Counted from the stretch's first letter, positions 44,774 through 54,317 are shown. The stretch is 64,000 nucleotides of DNA from Mycobacterium sp. D16Q14 (GCA_002013415.1 MAEX01000007.1:1-64000); one strand, 5' to 3'. The notes: a model not told the origin generated them from the letters alone. A program made the numbers and translations.

Positions 44774-47482
44774 TCAGTGGGCCGCGGCGTCCCAGCTGCG
44801 GCCATACCCCACCGAAACCTCAAGTGGCACATCGAGTGGATACGCCGAACCCATGGTTTCGCGTACCAACGCTTCCAGCGTGTCCCGCTCGCCGTCGGCC
44901 ACTTCGAAGAGCAGCTCATCATGCACCTGAAGGAGCATGCGCGACCGTAATCCCGTGTTTCGCAATGCCTTATCGGTAGCGATCATCGCGACCTTGATGA
45001 TGTCGGCGGCGCTCCCCTGGATCGGAGCGTTGAGTGCCGCTCGTTCGGCCGCCTCGCGCCGCAGGCGGTCGCCACTGTCCAAATCGGGCAGGTAGCGGCG
45101 CCGTCCGAGCACCGTCGAGGTGTATCCGTCCTTGCGCGCCTGATCCACCACCGCGTGCAGGTACTCGCGAACGCCGCCGAACCGCGAGAAGTACTGATCC
45201 ATCTGCTCTTTGGCCTCGTCGTTGGAGATCTTGAGCTGGGTGGCCAGGCCGTAGGCCGACAGACCGTAGGCCAAGCCATAGGACATGGCCTTCACGCGAC
45301 GACGCAACTCGCCGGTGACCTCGTCGATCGGCACCCCGAATGCCCGGGCCGCGACGAATGAGTGCAGGTCCTCGCCGGTGTTGAACGCTTCGATAAGACC
45401 CTCGTCGGCCGACAGGTGCGCCATGATGCGCATCTCGATCTGGCTGTAGTCGACAGTCATCAGCTCGGAGTAGCCCGCACCGACCACGAAGCCATCGCGG
45501 ATCTCGCGCCCCGCCTCGGTGCGCACCGGGATGTTCTGCAGGTTTGGCTCTGTCGATGACAATCGGCCCGTCGCCGCGATCGTCTGATTGAAGGTGGTGT
45601 GAATACGCCCATCCGCGGCAACGGATTTCAGGAGCCCGTCGACGGTGACCTTCAGCCTGGTGACATCGCGGTGAGTGAGGAGGTGCTCCAGGAATGGGTG
45701 CCCGGTCTTGTCGAAGAGCGTTTGAAGCGCGTCCGCATCGGTCGTGTAGCCGGTCTTGGTCTTCTTGGTCTTGGGCATACCGAGCTCGTCAAACAACACC
45801 ACCTGGAGCTGTTTGGGAGAGCCCAGGTTGATCTGCTTGCCGATCACCGCATAGGCGGCGTCTGCGGCCTCGCGGATACCGGTGGCGAATTGATTCTGCA
45901 GGGAGGTCAGGTGATCGATGTCGACCGCGATACCGACCGACTCCAGCCCCGCCAGTACCCGTAGGACCGGTAGTTCCATGTCGGTGAGCAGTGCCGCGGA
46001 CTCGATGCGTTCGAGTTCGACGTCGAGCGCATCGGCGAGGTCGATGACGGCGCGGGCGCGCAGCATCTGGGCCTGGGATAGCTTGGCCCCGTCCGCGCCG
46101 TCTTCGTCGAGTAGCGAAAGCTGTTGCTCTCCAGTGTCTTCGGCGCGCAGCTCACGGCGCAGGTACCGCAATGACAGGTCGTCGAGCGCGAAGCTGCGCT
46201 GCCCGGGGCGCACCAGGTAGGCGGCGAGAGCGGTATCGGAGGTGACGCCAGCAAGTGGCCATCCGCGTCCGGCCAGCGCGTGCATGGCCTGCTTGGCCTC
46301 GTGTAGCGCCTTGGGGCGAGCCTCATCGGCGAGCCATTCGGCGAGAGCCGCCTCATCTTCTGGGGTGACCGTCGTGGTGTCGATGTACGCACCATCTCCG
46401 TCGGCGGAGGCGATGGCCACCGCCGTCGCATCGCCGTCATAGGGCGTGTAGGTCCCGACTACCGCGAGCCCGCTACGGCGGCCATCGGCGGTGTGTGCCG
46501 TGAGCCACTCGGCGACAGTTCCGGGCTCCAATGCCTGTCCCGCCAGCTGGAAGCCCTCGTCCACTTCGGGCTCCACGGCTTCCAGGGTCTCGAACAGCCT
46601 GTCGCGCAGCACCCGGAACTCGAGATCGTCGAAGAGGCGGTGTATCTGGTCGCGGTCCCAGGGTGCCACGGCGAGCTGGGCGGGCACATACGGAAGCGGC
46701 ACCGTGCGCACCAGGTCGGTGAGCTCGCGGTTCAGAACCACCGATGCCAGGTTCGCGCGCAGCGACTCGCCGACCTTTCCGCGCACGGTATCGGCCTTGT
46801 CGATCAGTTCTTGTAAGGATCCGTATTCGAGGATCCACTTGCTGGCGGTCTTCTCGCCGACACCGGGGATCCCGGGCAGGTTGTCACTCGGGTCGCCCCG
46901 CAGCGCCGCGAAATCGGGGTACTGGGTGGGTGTGAGCCCGTACTTCTCCACCACTGCCTCCGGCGTGAACCGGGTGAGGTCACTGACACCCTTGCGCGGA
47001 TACAGCACCGTCACGTCCTCATTGACAAGCTGCAGTGCGTCCCGATCGCCAGTGACCACATAGACCTTGAAGCCCTCGGCCTGCCCCTGGGTGGCCAGGG
47101 TGGCGATGATGTCGTCGGCCTCGAATCCTTCCTCGGCGAGCACCGTGATGCCCAGGGCCTGCAGCACTTCCTTGGTGATGTCGATCTGCCCGCGGAACTC
47201 GTCGGGTGTGGCCGAACGAGTGGCCTTGTATTCGGGGTACCGCTCGGAACGGAATGTCTTGCGGGAAACATCGAAGGCGGCCGCCACATGCGTCGGCGCC
47301 TCATCGCGCAGCAGGTTGATCAACATCGAGGTGAACCCATACACCGCGTTGGTGGTCAGGCCGGACTGCGTCTTGAAATTCTCGGCCGGGAGCGCATAAA
47401 ACGCCCGGAACGCCAGGGAGTTGCCGTCGAGCAGCAGGAGGGTCGGCTGTTTGGTCCCGGTCTTGGTTACAGGCGCAGTCAC
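44774..47482 (-). CDS. polA: DNA polymerase I
   Basis: Replication/repair polymerase of 902 residues; M. tuberculosis PolA is 904. The N-terminal 5'-nuclease domain (1-305) shows LLLDGNSLAFRAFYAL and FEADDIIATLA, with GDPSDNLPGIPGVGEKTASK near 205. The middle 3'-5' exonuclease-like domain lacks clear catalytic acids, as in other mycobacterial PolA. The polymerase domain shows motif A (TVDYSQIEMRIMAHLS), motif B (RRRVKAMSYGLAYG) and motif C (LLQVHDELLFEV). The start is GTG 47482. Divergent DUF35 and thiolase genes upstream match the Rv1629–Rv1627c order, apart from a VOC gene and remnants inserted between. Confidence 0.97.
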   Translation of the reverse strand: MTAPVTKTGTKQPTLLLLDGNSLAFRAFYALPAENFKTQSGLTTNAVYGFTSMLINLLRDEAPTHVAAAFDVSRKTFRSERYPEYKATRSATPDEFRGQIDITKEVLQALGITVLAEEGFEADDIIATLATQGQAEGFKVYVVTGDRDALQLVNEDVTVLYPRKGVSDLTRFTPEAVVEKYGLTPTQYPDFAALRGDPSDNLPGIPGVGEKTASKWILEYGSLQELIDKADTVRGKVGESLRANLASVVLNRELTDLVRTVPLPYVPAQLAVAPWDRDQIHRLFDDLEFRVLRDRLFETLEAVEPEVDEGFQLAGQALEPGTVAEWLTAHTADGRRSGLAVVGTYTPYDGDATAVAIASADGDGAYIDTTTVTPEDEAALAEWLADEARPKALHEAKQAMHALAGRGWPLAGVTSDTALAAYLVRPGQRSFALDDLSLRYLRRELRAEDTGEQQLSLLDEDGADGAKLSQAQMLRARAVIDLADALDVELERIESAALLTDMELPVLRVLAGLESVGIAVDIDHLTSLQNQFATGIREAADAAYAVIGKQINLGSPKQLQVVLFDELGMPKTKKTKTGYTTDADALQTLFDKTGHPFLEHLLTHRDVTRLKVTVDGLLKSVAADGRIHTTFNQTIAATGRLSSTEPNLQNIPVRTEAGREIRDGFVVGAGYSELMTVDYSQIEMRIMAHLSADEGLIEAFNTGEDLHSFVAARAFGVPIDEVTGELRRRVKAMSYGLAYGLSAYGLATQLKISNDEAKEQMDQYFSRFGGVREYLHAVVDQARKDGYTSTVLGRRRYLPDLDSGDRLRREAAERAALNAPIQGSAADIIKVAMIATDKALRNTGLRSRMLLQVHDELLFEVADGERDTLEALVRETMGSAYPLDVPLEVSVGYGRSWDAAAH

Positions 47483-47566
47483 AGTCCTACCCTAGGCAAC
47501 GGGGGCGACAGCACCTACGACCCCGACGCCTCCCCCCTGATCCGTAGGGCCGGGTGAGGATTCCAG

Positions 47567-47914
47567 CTAGTGGCCCGACGGGTCCCGGAAGTAGACCCCG
47601 CGGCCGCTATCGTTGTGGTTGATCTCGCCTGGATGTTGTGCCCGCGGGTCTGCCCAGTGCTCGAGACCGCGATCAGTGATGCGGCCGTAGATTGCGTCAA
47701 AATCGTCCTCGTCGACCAAGAAGGCATAGTGCTGTGGGGTGGTATCACCGCTCGCGATGGTCGCGAAATCGAGATTGCCGCCGTGTTCGAGGGCGACATT
47801 GAGGAACGGGCCGACCTCCTGTGCGGAAGGCAGCCCAAAGATCTCGGTGAAGAAGCGCGCGGACGCGTCGCGGTCACGTGAATGAATGATGGTGTGGTTG
47901 AACGCGATACCCAT
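47567..47914 (-). CDS. VOC-family (glyoxalase/dioxygenase-fold) protein, C-terminally truncated
   Basis: Protein of 115 residues with one vicinal-oxygen-chelate domain. FNHTIIHSRDRDASARFFTE opens it, with a metal-ligand-like His at residue 7; QHYAFLVDEDDFDAIYGRI lies in the middle and GRGVYFRDPSGH at the end. A TAG follows directly where family members continue with an aromatic residue and LEI. Reading on, CTGGAATCCTCACCCGGCC restores that tail only if one base is added. The last ten or so residues, including the usual Glu ligand, are thus lost by a stop and a deletion. The protein may be folded but inactive. Confidence 0.7.
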   Translation of the reverse strand: MGIAFNHTIIHSRDRDASARFFTEIFGLPSAQEVGPFLNVALEHGGNLDFATIASGDTTPQHYAFLVDEDDFDAIYGRITDRGLEHWADPRAQHPGEINHNDSGRGVYFRDPSGH

Positions 47915-47923
47915 GGAACCTCG

Positions 47924-48019
47924 CTACTTCGCCATCGCGGCATTGTCAAGGTCGGCGTCGAACAGGGCCCGGTGGCTGCGAATCACCTCGTGATGGCCGC
48001 GTGCCCAGAGGGCCAGCGC
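47924..48019 (-). pseudogene. Short 3' gene remnant
   Basis: A 31-codon stretch reads ALALWARGHHEVIRSHRALF and DADLDNAAMAK, then stops 10 bases before the VOC start. An in-frame TGA precedes it directly. It resembles the C-terminal end of a helical protein, but I cannot name the family. With the neighbouring truncated VOC gene it suggests local decay. Confidence 0.3.
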
Positions 48020-48245
48020 TCATCCTCGGTAGTGAGATGGCGGCCGTGACGCCTCGCGACGCCTACGAGTTGCCGACGGTCGAGTCGGCGGCGTTGGCCG
48101 AGCAGCTGTGGGACATGTCAGTCGTCCGGAACGCGTTCGAGAATTTCGTGCCGACGGACTCGATATTTGGGCCATGATCCCGCCAGGCGAGAGACAAAAC
48201 TGACACACGTTTCAATTCACTCATAAGCATGGGTAATCTGACCGG
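48020..48245. other. Gap with a possible protein fragment
   Basis: The plus strand from 48033 reads 46 codons ending in VESAALAEQLWDMSVVRNAF and a stop. This recalls the tail of short-chain dehydrogenases but is too short to assign. The last 60 bases before 48246 should hold the promoter of the DUF35–thiolase operon. No other feature seen. Confidence 0.25.
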
Positions 48246-48686
48246 GTGCCTACAGATCAAGCCCCTGCCGTCGACGGCTGGTTCGATACCGACGAATCCG
48301 GCCAGCCGCACCTGATAGGCGGCAAGTGCACACAGTGCGCCACCATCGTGTTCCCGCCGCGTGCCAACAACTGCCCCAACCCGGCCTGTGACAGCGATGT
48401 TCTGGATCAGGTGCCGCTGTCGTCTCGTGGCACGGTGTGGAGCTACACCGAGAACCAGTACGCACCGCCGCCCCCGTATCCGGTATCCGACCCGTACGAG
48501 CCGTACGCGATCGCCGCGGTCGAACTGGCGGCCGAGGGCATCATCGTGCTCGGCAAGGTGGTCACGGGCACCGGCGCCGCCGACCTGAAGGTGGGCCAGG
48601 CCATGGAACTCGCACTCGAACCGCTCTACACCGACGACGAGGGCGTGCAGCGTCTGGTCTATGCATGGAAGAAGGTCTCGGCATGA
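48246..48686 (+). CDS. DUF35 zinc-ribbon/OB-fold acyl-CoA-binding protein (Rv1628c-like)
   Basis: Protein of 146 residues that partners thiolase-like enzymes. The N-terminal zinc ribbon has CTQCATIVFPPRANNCPNPA, giving four cysteines with the following Cys; the OB-fold follows, with GTVWSYTENQYAPPPPYPV near residue 60. Such proteins bind acyl-CoA and assemble with SCP-x thiolases or aldolases in steroid/lipid side-chain breakdown. GTG 48246 is the start. Its TGA overlaps the thiolase ATG (ATGA), so a complex of the two products is expected. Position matches Rv1628c next to polA. Confidence 0.9.
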   Translation: MPTDQAPAVDGWFDTDESGQPHLIGGKCTQCATIVFPPRANNCPNPACDSDVLDQVPLSSRGTVWSYTENQYAPPPPYPVSDPYEPYAIAAVELAAEGIIVLGKVVTGTGAADLKVGQAMELALEPLYTDDEGVQRLVYAWKKVSA

Positions 48687-49888
48687 GCCGCACCCCGGAT
48701 CCGGTCTACATCCTCGGCGCGGGCATGCACCCGTGGGGTAAGTGGGGACGTGACTTCACCGAGTACGGCGTCGCCGCGGCCCGCACCGCACTGCAGGACG
48801 CCGAATTGGATTGGCGTCAAATTCAATTCGTCGCCGGAGCGGACACCATCCGCAATGGCTACCCGGGCTTCATCGCCGGCTCGACCTTCGCCCAGAAGCT
48901 GGGATGGAACGGCGTGCCCATCAGTTCGACGTATGCCGCCTGCGCCAGCGGCTCGCAGGCCCTGCAGAGTGCCCGCGCGCAAATTCTCGCCGGCTTCTGC
49001 GACGTGGCGTTGGTCATCGGGGCCGACACCACGCCGAAGGGCTTCTTCGCGCCGGTGGGCGGCGAGCGCAAGGCCGACCCGGATTGGCAGCGTTTCCACC
49101 TCATCGGCGCCACCAACCCGGTGTACTTCGCGATGCTCGCGCGGCGCCGGATGGACCTCTACGGCGCGACTGCCGAGGATTTCGCCCAGGTGAAGGTCAA
49201 GAACTCTCGGCACGGTCTGAACAACCCGAACGCCCGGTTCCGCAAGGAGTCCTCCGTGGAGGACGTGCTGGCCAGCCCCGTCGTGTCGGACCCGCTGCGA
49301 CTGCTGGACATCTGCGCCACCAGCGACGGCGCCGCGGCTCTGATCGTGGCCAGCGCCGATTTCGCGAAGAAGCATCTCGGTTCGGTCGAGGGTGTCCCGT
49401 CGGTGCGCGCGGTCGCCACCATCACCCCCAAGTACCCGCAGCATCTTCCTGAACTCCCGGATATTGCAACCGATTCCACCGCCGTGGTGCCGGCACCCGA
49501 CCGCGTGTTCAAGGATCAGATCGTCGACGCCGCCTACGCGGAGGCCGGTATCGGCCCCGAGGACGTGAGCCTCGCCGAGGTGTACGACCTCTCGACGGCC
49601 CTGGAGCTGGACTGGTACGAGCACCTGGGCCTGTGTGCCAGGGGCGAGGGCGAGCAGCTATTGCGCAGCGGTGCCACCGCGGTCGGCGGCCGGATTCCGG
49701 TGAATGCCTCCGGCGGCCTGGCCTGCTTCGGTGAGGCCATCCCGGCCCAAGCCATCGCGCAGGTGTGCGAGCTGACCTGGCAGCTGCGCGGACAGGCCGG
49801 TGATCGGCAGGTCGAGGGTGCGCGGGTCGGGATTACCGCCAACCAGGGCCTGTTCGGTAACGGTTCGTCGGTCATCGTCGCGCGCTAG
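48683..49888 (+). CDS. Thiolase-like lipid-transfer protein (Rv1627c-like)
   Basis: Thiolase-superfamily protein of 401 residues, annotated in relatives as nonspecific lipid-transfer protein. ISSTYAACASGSQALQSARA near residue 75 contains the nucleophile-region Cys; NPNARFRKESSVEDVLASPV and ICATSDGAAALIV follow; NASGGLACFGEAIPAQAIAQ near 345 and NQGLFGNGSSVIV at the end complete the fold. The C-terminal catalytic Cys motif of degradative thiolases (CxG) is not evident, which is usual for this subgroup. It probably works with the coupled DUF35 protein on CoA thioesters. The gene pair is conserved beside polA and pdtaR in mycobacteria. Confidence 0.9.
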   Translation: MSRTPDPVYILGAGMHPWGKWGRDFTEYGVAAARTALQDAELDWRQIQFVAGADTIRNGYPGFIAGSTFAQKLGWNGVPISSTYAACASGSQALQSARAQILAGFCDVALVIGADTTPKGFFAPVGGERKADPDWQRFHLIGATNPVYFAMLARRRMDLYGATAEDFAQVKVKNSRHGLNNPNARFRKESSVEDVLASPVVSDPLRLLDICATSDGAAALIVASADFAKKHLGSVEGVPSVRAVATITPKYPQHLPELPDIATDSTAVVPAPDRVFKDQIVDAAYAEAGIGPEDVSLAEVYDLSTALELDWYEHLGLCARGEGEQLLRSGATAVGGRIPVNASGGLACFGEAIPAQAIAQVCELTWQLRGQAGDRQVEGARVGITANQGLFGNGSSVIVAR

Positions 49889-49953
49889 TCGTTCTCCGGG
49901 GTGATCGTCGGGCGTTAGCCTCCACGCGTACGGCCCGTCGCACTGGGGTCTCG

Positions 49954-50556
49954 ATGCCCCTGCGGCTGACCGACCTGGCGACCGTCGTCGCGGCGTACGC
50001 GCTGTGGTCCCAGCGGTATTGGGCATGTGCATTGACGTACTACTGGGGACTGATACTCAGCAGCCAGGCGCTGATCTCCCCCGTGCTGACCGGCCCCGAC
50101 TTTCCGGGCTACGAGTTTCTCGCGTTCTGGTCGATACATCTGCTCGTGGTGTGGGCGGCCATCTATCTCACCTGGGGACGAGGCATGCGTCCGACGTGGC
50201 GTAGCTATCGCCTGACTGCCACCGTCACATTGTCCTGGGCCACTCTCACCATGGCGTTCAACGCCGTCGCCGGGTCGAATTATGGCTTTCTCAACGAGAA
50301 ACCCTCAACAGCAAGCCTTTTGGACCTGATGGGCCCGTGGCCCTGGTATGTGGTTTTCGCGACCGCATTGGTGCTGACGGTCTGGGTCAGACAACGCCGA
50401 GATAAGCGGATCGAACGCTGTCGTCCTGCAACAATTCTCGGCCGGCGCCCGATCGAACGACCGACCCGGTCTCCAGAATGTAGGCGTGATCCGAACGGCT
50501 CAGCGCCTGCTGCGCGTTCTGTTCGACCAGAACCACTGTCGTCCCAGAAGCATTGA
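49954..50556 (+). pseudogene. TIGR02206-type membrane protein, 5' part deleted and stop lost
   Basis: The frame codes for the body of a YwaF/TIGR02206 membrane protein: MPLRLTDLATVVAAYALWSQ, then ALTYYWGLILSSQALISPVL and HLLVVWAAIYLTWGRGMRP. The normal first helices are missing. Just upstream, in a different frame, HAYGPSHWGL (around 49923-49953) resembles the family's N-terminal motif, which points to a deletion of about 40 residues. At the 3' end the frame runs 170 bases antisense into livF with an Arg/Pro-rich tail, so the native stop also seems lost. It may be expressed as a shortened protein, but it looks decayed. Confidence 0.6.
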
Positions 50557-51112
50557 TCTCCTCGATGATGTTGAAGATCTTCGTGATCAACAACGGCGCC
50601 AGACCCATGGACGGCTCATCGAGCAGGAGGATCTTGGGCCTGGCCATCAGGGCGCGGCCAATGGACAGCATCTGTTGCTCGCCGCCCGACAGAGTGCCGC
50701 CCTCTTGGTGCCGACGTTCGGCGAGCCGCGGGAACAATGCGTTGATCCAGTCAAGGCGTTCCCGGCGTTCCGCCCGCGACTTGAATTTACGCCCGTAACA
50801 ACCCATTTCGAGGTTCTCGGCGACGGTCATGCCGGGGAATATCCCCCGCCCCTCGGGCGCTTGGATGATTCCCGCCTTGACGCGCTTGTGTGCCTTCATC
50901 TTCGAGATGTCCTGGCCCTCGAAGTAGATGGTTCCGGCGCTCAGCGGGACCAGACCGGAGATGGCGCGCATGGTGGTCGACTTACCGGCGCCGTTGGAAC
51001 CGAGCAGGGTGACCAGCTCACCCTCCCGAACATCCAGGGACAACGTGCGAACCGCCTGGATCGGGCCATAGTGGACCCCAACGTTGGTGAGCTTCAGCTG
51101 TACGGGAGGCAC
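50387..51112 (-). CDS. livF: Branched-chain amino-acid ABC transporter ATP-binding protein LivF
   Basis: ATPase of 241 residues that powers the uptake system. Walker A is GSNGAGKST near residue 38, the signature is [20 protein letters not shown] near 140, and Walker B is [13 protein letters not shown]. The Q-loop lies in [20 protein letters not shown], typical of LivF. GTG 51112 directly follows the livG stop. It is the last gene of livK-H-M-G-F. The 3' end overlaps a decayed gene on the other strand. Confidence 0.93.
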   Translation of the reverse strand: MPPVQLKLTNVGVHYGPIQAVRTLSLDVREGELVTLLGSNGAGKSTTMRAISGLVPLSAGTIYFEGQDISKMKAHKRVKAGIIQAPEGRGIFPGMTVAENLEMGCYGRKFKSRAERRERLDWINALFPRLAERRHQEGGTLSGGEQQMLSIGRALMARPKILLLDEPSMGLAPLLITKIFNIIEEINASGTTVVLVEQNAQQALSRSDHAYILETGSVVRSGAGRELLQDDSVRSAYLGVV

Positions 51113-52054
51113 TTACCTCTCGCTTTCGGTATCGGGCGCGGCCGCGTCGAGCCAACCGGGTCCGTGGAATTCCTCATCGGCCACTCCTAGGTACGCCTCG
51201 ATCACCGCCGGGTCGTTTCTGACCTCGGCGGGCAGGCCGTCGGCGATCTTCCTGCCGAATTCGAGCACAACGATGCGATCGGTGACGCCCATGACCAGCT
51301 TCATATCGTGCTCGATGAGCAAGACCGTGTACCCGTAATCGCGGATGCGCTGAATCAGCTTGATCAGCGATTCCTTCTCACTGGGAGTGAACCCGGCGGC
51401 GGGCTCGTCCAGACAGAGCAGCTTGGGCTCGGTGGCCAGCGCCCTCGCGATCTCGAGTCTGCGCTGACTGCCGTACGGGAGGTCCTTGGCTTTGATGTCG
51501 GCGACATCGGCTATGCCGACGAAGTCGAGCAGCCCCAGCCCCACGTCGACGGCATAGTGTTCCTCGCGCCGGTGTCGCGGTGTGCGCAGTACCGCGCCCA
51601 GCACCGAGGTCCTGTGCCGGGCATCCGTACCTACCGCGACATTCTCCAGGGCCGTCATCTCGCCGAACAGCCGGATGTTCTGGAAGGTCCGGGCGATGCC
51701 GCGCCGGGTGATCTGGTGTCGCCGCAGTCTGCGCAGCGGTTTCCCGTCGAACACGATGCTGCCCGATGTGGGCTTGTACACGCCCGTGATGGCGTTGAAG
51801 CAGGTCGTCTTGCCGGCACCGTTCGGGCCGACCAAGCCGAGGATCTCACCACGCCGGATGTCGAAGCTCACCCCGTCGAGGGCTTGCAGGCCACCGAATT
51901 TGAGTGTCAGTTCCTTGACCTCGAGCAGCACCTCGGCCTCGGTGGAATCAGTCTCATCGTCAGGATCCTCGGCAAGGTCCACCGCGGTTTCGGATCCGGT
52001 GAGCTCGACAACTTCCTGCTCGTCCTCGGGACTGGCCTTCTCGTGCTTGGTCAT
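51113..52054 (-). CDS. livG: Branched-chain amino-acid ABC transporter ATP-binding protein LivG
   Basis: ATPase of 313 residues. It has an unusual acidic N-terminal extension of about 42 residues ([20 protein letters not shown] and [12 protein letters not shown]) before the ABC domain starts at [13 protein letters not shown]. Walker A is [10 protein letters not shown], the Q-loop [20 protein letters not shown], and the signature/Walker B run [12 protein letters not shown] and [11 protein letters not shown]. The C-terminal tail after [12 protein letters not shown] is also longer than usual. Its start overlaps the livM stop by ATGA. The extension could regulate or tether the ATPase; no domain is recognised in it. 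Confidence 0.92.
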   Translation of the reverse strand: MTKHEKASPEDEQEVVELTGSETAVDLAEDPDDETDSTEAEVLLEVKELTLKFGGLQALDGVSFDIRRGEILGLVGPNGAGKTTCFNAITGVYKPTSGSIVFDGKPLRRLRRHQITRRGIARTFQNIRLFGEMTALENVAVGTDARHRTSVLGAVLRTPRHRREEHYAVDVGLGLLDFVGIADVADIKAKDLPYGSQRRLEIARALATEPKLLCLDEPAAGFTPSEKESLIKLIQRIRDYGYTVLLIEHDMKLVMGVTDRIVVLEFGRKIADGLPAEVRNDPAVIEAYLGVADEEFHGPGWLDAAAPDTESER

Positions 52055-53220
52055 GCCGGGGCCTCGGCTTCCTCGGACTTCTTTGCGCCAATTCGCTCAG
52101 ATGCCTTGCGCCAGTAAGCTATCAGCTTCTGCTGTGCTGGGAACAAGCCCTGCGGCCGGAAAATCATCAGCACAACCAGCGCCAATCCGAAGAACAGATA
52201 CTTCAGATTCCCAAGGTCCACACCCTGCACTTGCACGCCGAGAAGGCGGTTCGGCAGGTACACGATGATGAATGCGCCGAAGATCACGCCCAGCTTGTTG
52301 CCCTGCCCACCCAGCACGACGGCGCACAGGAACAGCATCGAGTTGATGATGTTGAAGGTGGGCGATGCCACGTACTGGACCTGGCCCGCATACAGAGCAC
52401 CGGACAATCCGCCGATGCTGGCACCAATCACGAAGGCCCACAACTTGAACCGAAACGTCGGAACCCCCATCATCTCGGCGGCATCCTCGTCCTCCCGAAT
52501 GGCCACCCACGAGCGGCCAACTCGGCTGCGCTCCAGATTGCCCATCAGTATCAGCACCACCGCGATCAGGCAGAGTCCAAGCCAGTACCACCACACGCCA
52601 TAGTTGAGGTGGCCACCCGAATTGCCGCTGGAGAAGACACCGCCACGGACGTACTGCTCCCCCACATGCGGATACGCGATCTTGTGCAGGCCACGTGGTC
52701 CGTTGGTGACCTCCAGATTGTCGGCGAGAAGCCGGATGATCTCGCCGAATCCCAGCGTGACGATGGCCAGGTAGTCACCCCGAAGCCGCAGCGTGGGTGT
52801 GCCCAGCACGAGGCCGAAGAAGGCGGTGATCGCGACGGCGATCGGTAGACAGGACAACCATGCCCAGCTGGAACTGAAGAAGGCCGATGTCCCCATCCGA
52901 TTCCATGGACTGTCCGGACTCGTGAGCAACGCGACCGTGTACGCGCCGATGGCATAGAAGCCGACATACCCGAGGTCAAGCAGCCCCGCTTGCCCCACAA
53001 CGACATTCAGGCCTATCGCAATCAGCGCTACCATCGCGAACTGGGCCATCACCGGGCCGAAGGCCGTGTTGGGGGTGTCCAGTAATGGGATCTTCCACAC
53101 CGGCAGCAGCGCCATGAGCGCGAAACCGATGGCACCGTATGCCCATTGGACAGGGCGTGCCAGCTCGGACCACCACCGGCGTATCGAGTCACCGGGCGCC
53201 AGTGCGCGTGCGGCCGTCAT
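52051..53220 (-). CDS. livM: Branched-chain amino-acid ABC transporter permease LivM
   Basis: Membrane permease of 389 residues with about ten hydrophobic segments. The BPD_transp_2 family core shows IGLNVVVGQAGLLDLGYVGF near residue 72, GDYLAIVTLGFGEIIRLLAD near 152 and RSRVGRSWVAIREDEDAAEM near 232. It forms the channel with LivH. Overlaps of four bases with livG downstream and livH upstream show tight coupling. It carries a basic C-terminal tail. Substrate: leucine, isoleucine and valine by family, though many actinobacterial members take other amino acids or urea. Confidence 0.92.
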   Translation of the reverse strand: MTAARALAPGDSIRRWWSELARPVQWAYGAIGFALMALLPVWKIPLLDTPNTAFGPVMAQFAMVALIAIGLNVVVGQAGLLDLGYVGFYAIGAYTVALLTSPDSPWNRMGTSAFFSSSWAWLSCLPIAVAITAFFGLVLGTPTLRLRGDYLAIVTLGFGEIIRLLADNLEVTNGPRGLHKIAYPHVGEQYVRGGVFSSGNSGGHLNYGVWWYWLGLCLIAVVLILMGNLERSRVGRSWVAIREDEDAAEMMGVPTFRFKLWAFVIGASIGGLSGALYAGQVQYVASPTFNIINSMLFLCAVVLGGQGNKLGVIFGAFIIVYLPNRLLGVQVQGVDLGNLKYLFFGLALVVLMIFRPQGLFPAQQKLIAYWRKASERIGAKKSEEAEAPA

Positions 53221-54287
53221 GCCTTCGCCCGCCCGAGGCTCTCACCGAGAATCCCGGTGGGGCGGAACATGAGTACCAGCACCAGCAGGACGAATGCCAC
53301 CACGTCGCGCCATTGTGTGCCGAACACCGCTTGCCCGTAGTTCTCCATCACGCCCAGCAGCAGGCCGCCTAGCAGCGCACCGCGCAGGTTGCCGATACCA
53401 CCGAGCACCGCGGCAGAGAATGCCTTGATACCCAACAGGAATCCGCCGGAGTAGATGATGCCCTGCGGCACCTTCAGCGTGTAGAGGAGCGCGGCCGCCC
53501 CGGCCAACAGGCCACCGATGATGAACGTCGTCATGATGATGCGTTCACGCGATACGCCCATCAGCGTCGCCGTTGTCGGATCCTGCGCGACCGCGCGAAT
53601 ACCGCGCCCGAACTTGGTGTGGTTGATCGCGATATCGGTCAAGAGGGCCAGCACCAGGGCGGCCGCTACCACCACGATGGTGACATTGGTGAGCGTGGCC
53701 TGGAAAGGAATGTGACGGCCACCTACGTCAAAGGGGCCAAAGGTCCAGACCGGCCTGGGCGTCACCAGGCGGATCGGCTGCTGTGCATTGCTGCCGCCGT
53801 ATCCCTTCACGATCTTCGGCAGCACGAAATGCACGAATTCCTGGATGACGAAGGACATCCCGATGGCGGTGATGAGGAACGTCAGTGGCCGCGCGCCGCG
53901 GCGCCGCAGCGGGCGGTAGGCGACCGCTTCCAGTCCTAGCGCCGTGGTGGCCGATACCAGCATCGCGATGAGCATCGCGATACCGAGGTACAGCACAGTG
54001 AGCGATACGCCCTTGTTATAGGCATTGCCGCCGGGCGTGAAGCCGAGTACGACATCCAGGGCGAAATACGCCCCGAACATGCCCAGCATGAAGACCTCGG
54101 AGTGCGCGAAGTTGATGAGGCGTAACACCCCGAAGACGAGCGTGTAGCCCACCGCGACCAAGGCGTAGATGGCGCCCCACGCCAAACCGTCGATCGTCAG
54201 CTGACCGATGCTGTTCCACAGTCCGTGCAGATCGAATGAAATTGTGCTGGCCTGCACACCTGTCTGTGCCATCCACCCCGAAATCAT
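53217..54287 (-). CDS. livH: Branched-chain amino-acid ABC transporter permease LivH
   Basis: Membrane permease of 356 residues, partner of LivM. YALVAVGYTLVFGVLRLINF near residue 40 and AHSEVFMLGMFGAYFAL are the family N-terminal signature; GRGIRAVAQDPTTATLMGVS near 225 is the cytoplasmic loop contacting the ATPases; GGIGNLRGALLGGLLLGVME lies near the end. A short upstream part makes ATG 54272 an alternative start; neither has an ideal ribosome site. It follows livK by 30 bases. Confidence 0.92.
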   Translation of the reverse strand: MISGWMAQTGVQASTISFDLHGLWNSIGQLTIDGLAWGAIYALVAVGYTLVFGVLRLINFAHSEVFMLGMFGAYFALDVVLGFTPGGNAYNKGVSLTVLYLGIAMLIAMLVSATTALGLEAVAYRPLRRRGARPLTFLITAIGMSFVIQEFVHFVLPKIVKGYGGSNAQQPIRLVTPRPVWTFGPFDVGGRHIPFQATLTNVTIVVVAAALVLALLTDIAINHTKFGRGIRAVAQDPTTATLMGVSRERIIMTTFIIGGLLAGAAALLYTLKVPQGIIYSGGFLLGIKAFSAAVLGGIGNLRGALLGGLLLGVMENYGQAVFGTQWRDVVAFVLLVLVLMFRPTGILGESLGRAKA

Positions 54288-54317
54288 TTGCGGCTGAGCC
54301 TAGTCCCCTCGTATGTC

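Noticed and set aside
48659..49624. 321-codon minus-strand frame opposite the thiolase-like gene
   Set aside because: Antisense shadow; the plus-strand thiolase has all family motifs and an ATGA-coupled start.
50486..52117. Long plus-strand frames opposite livF and livG
   Set aside because: Mirror frames of two well-supported ABC ATPase genes; no motifs of their own.
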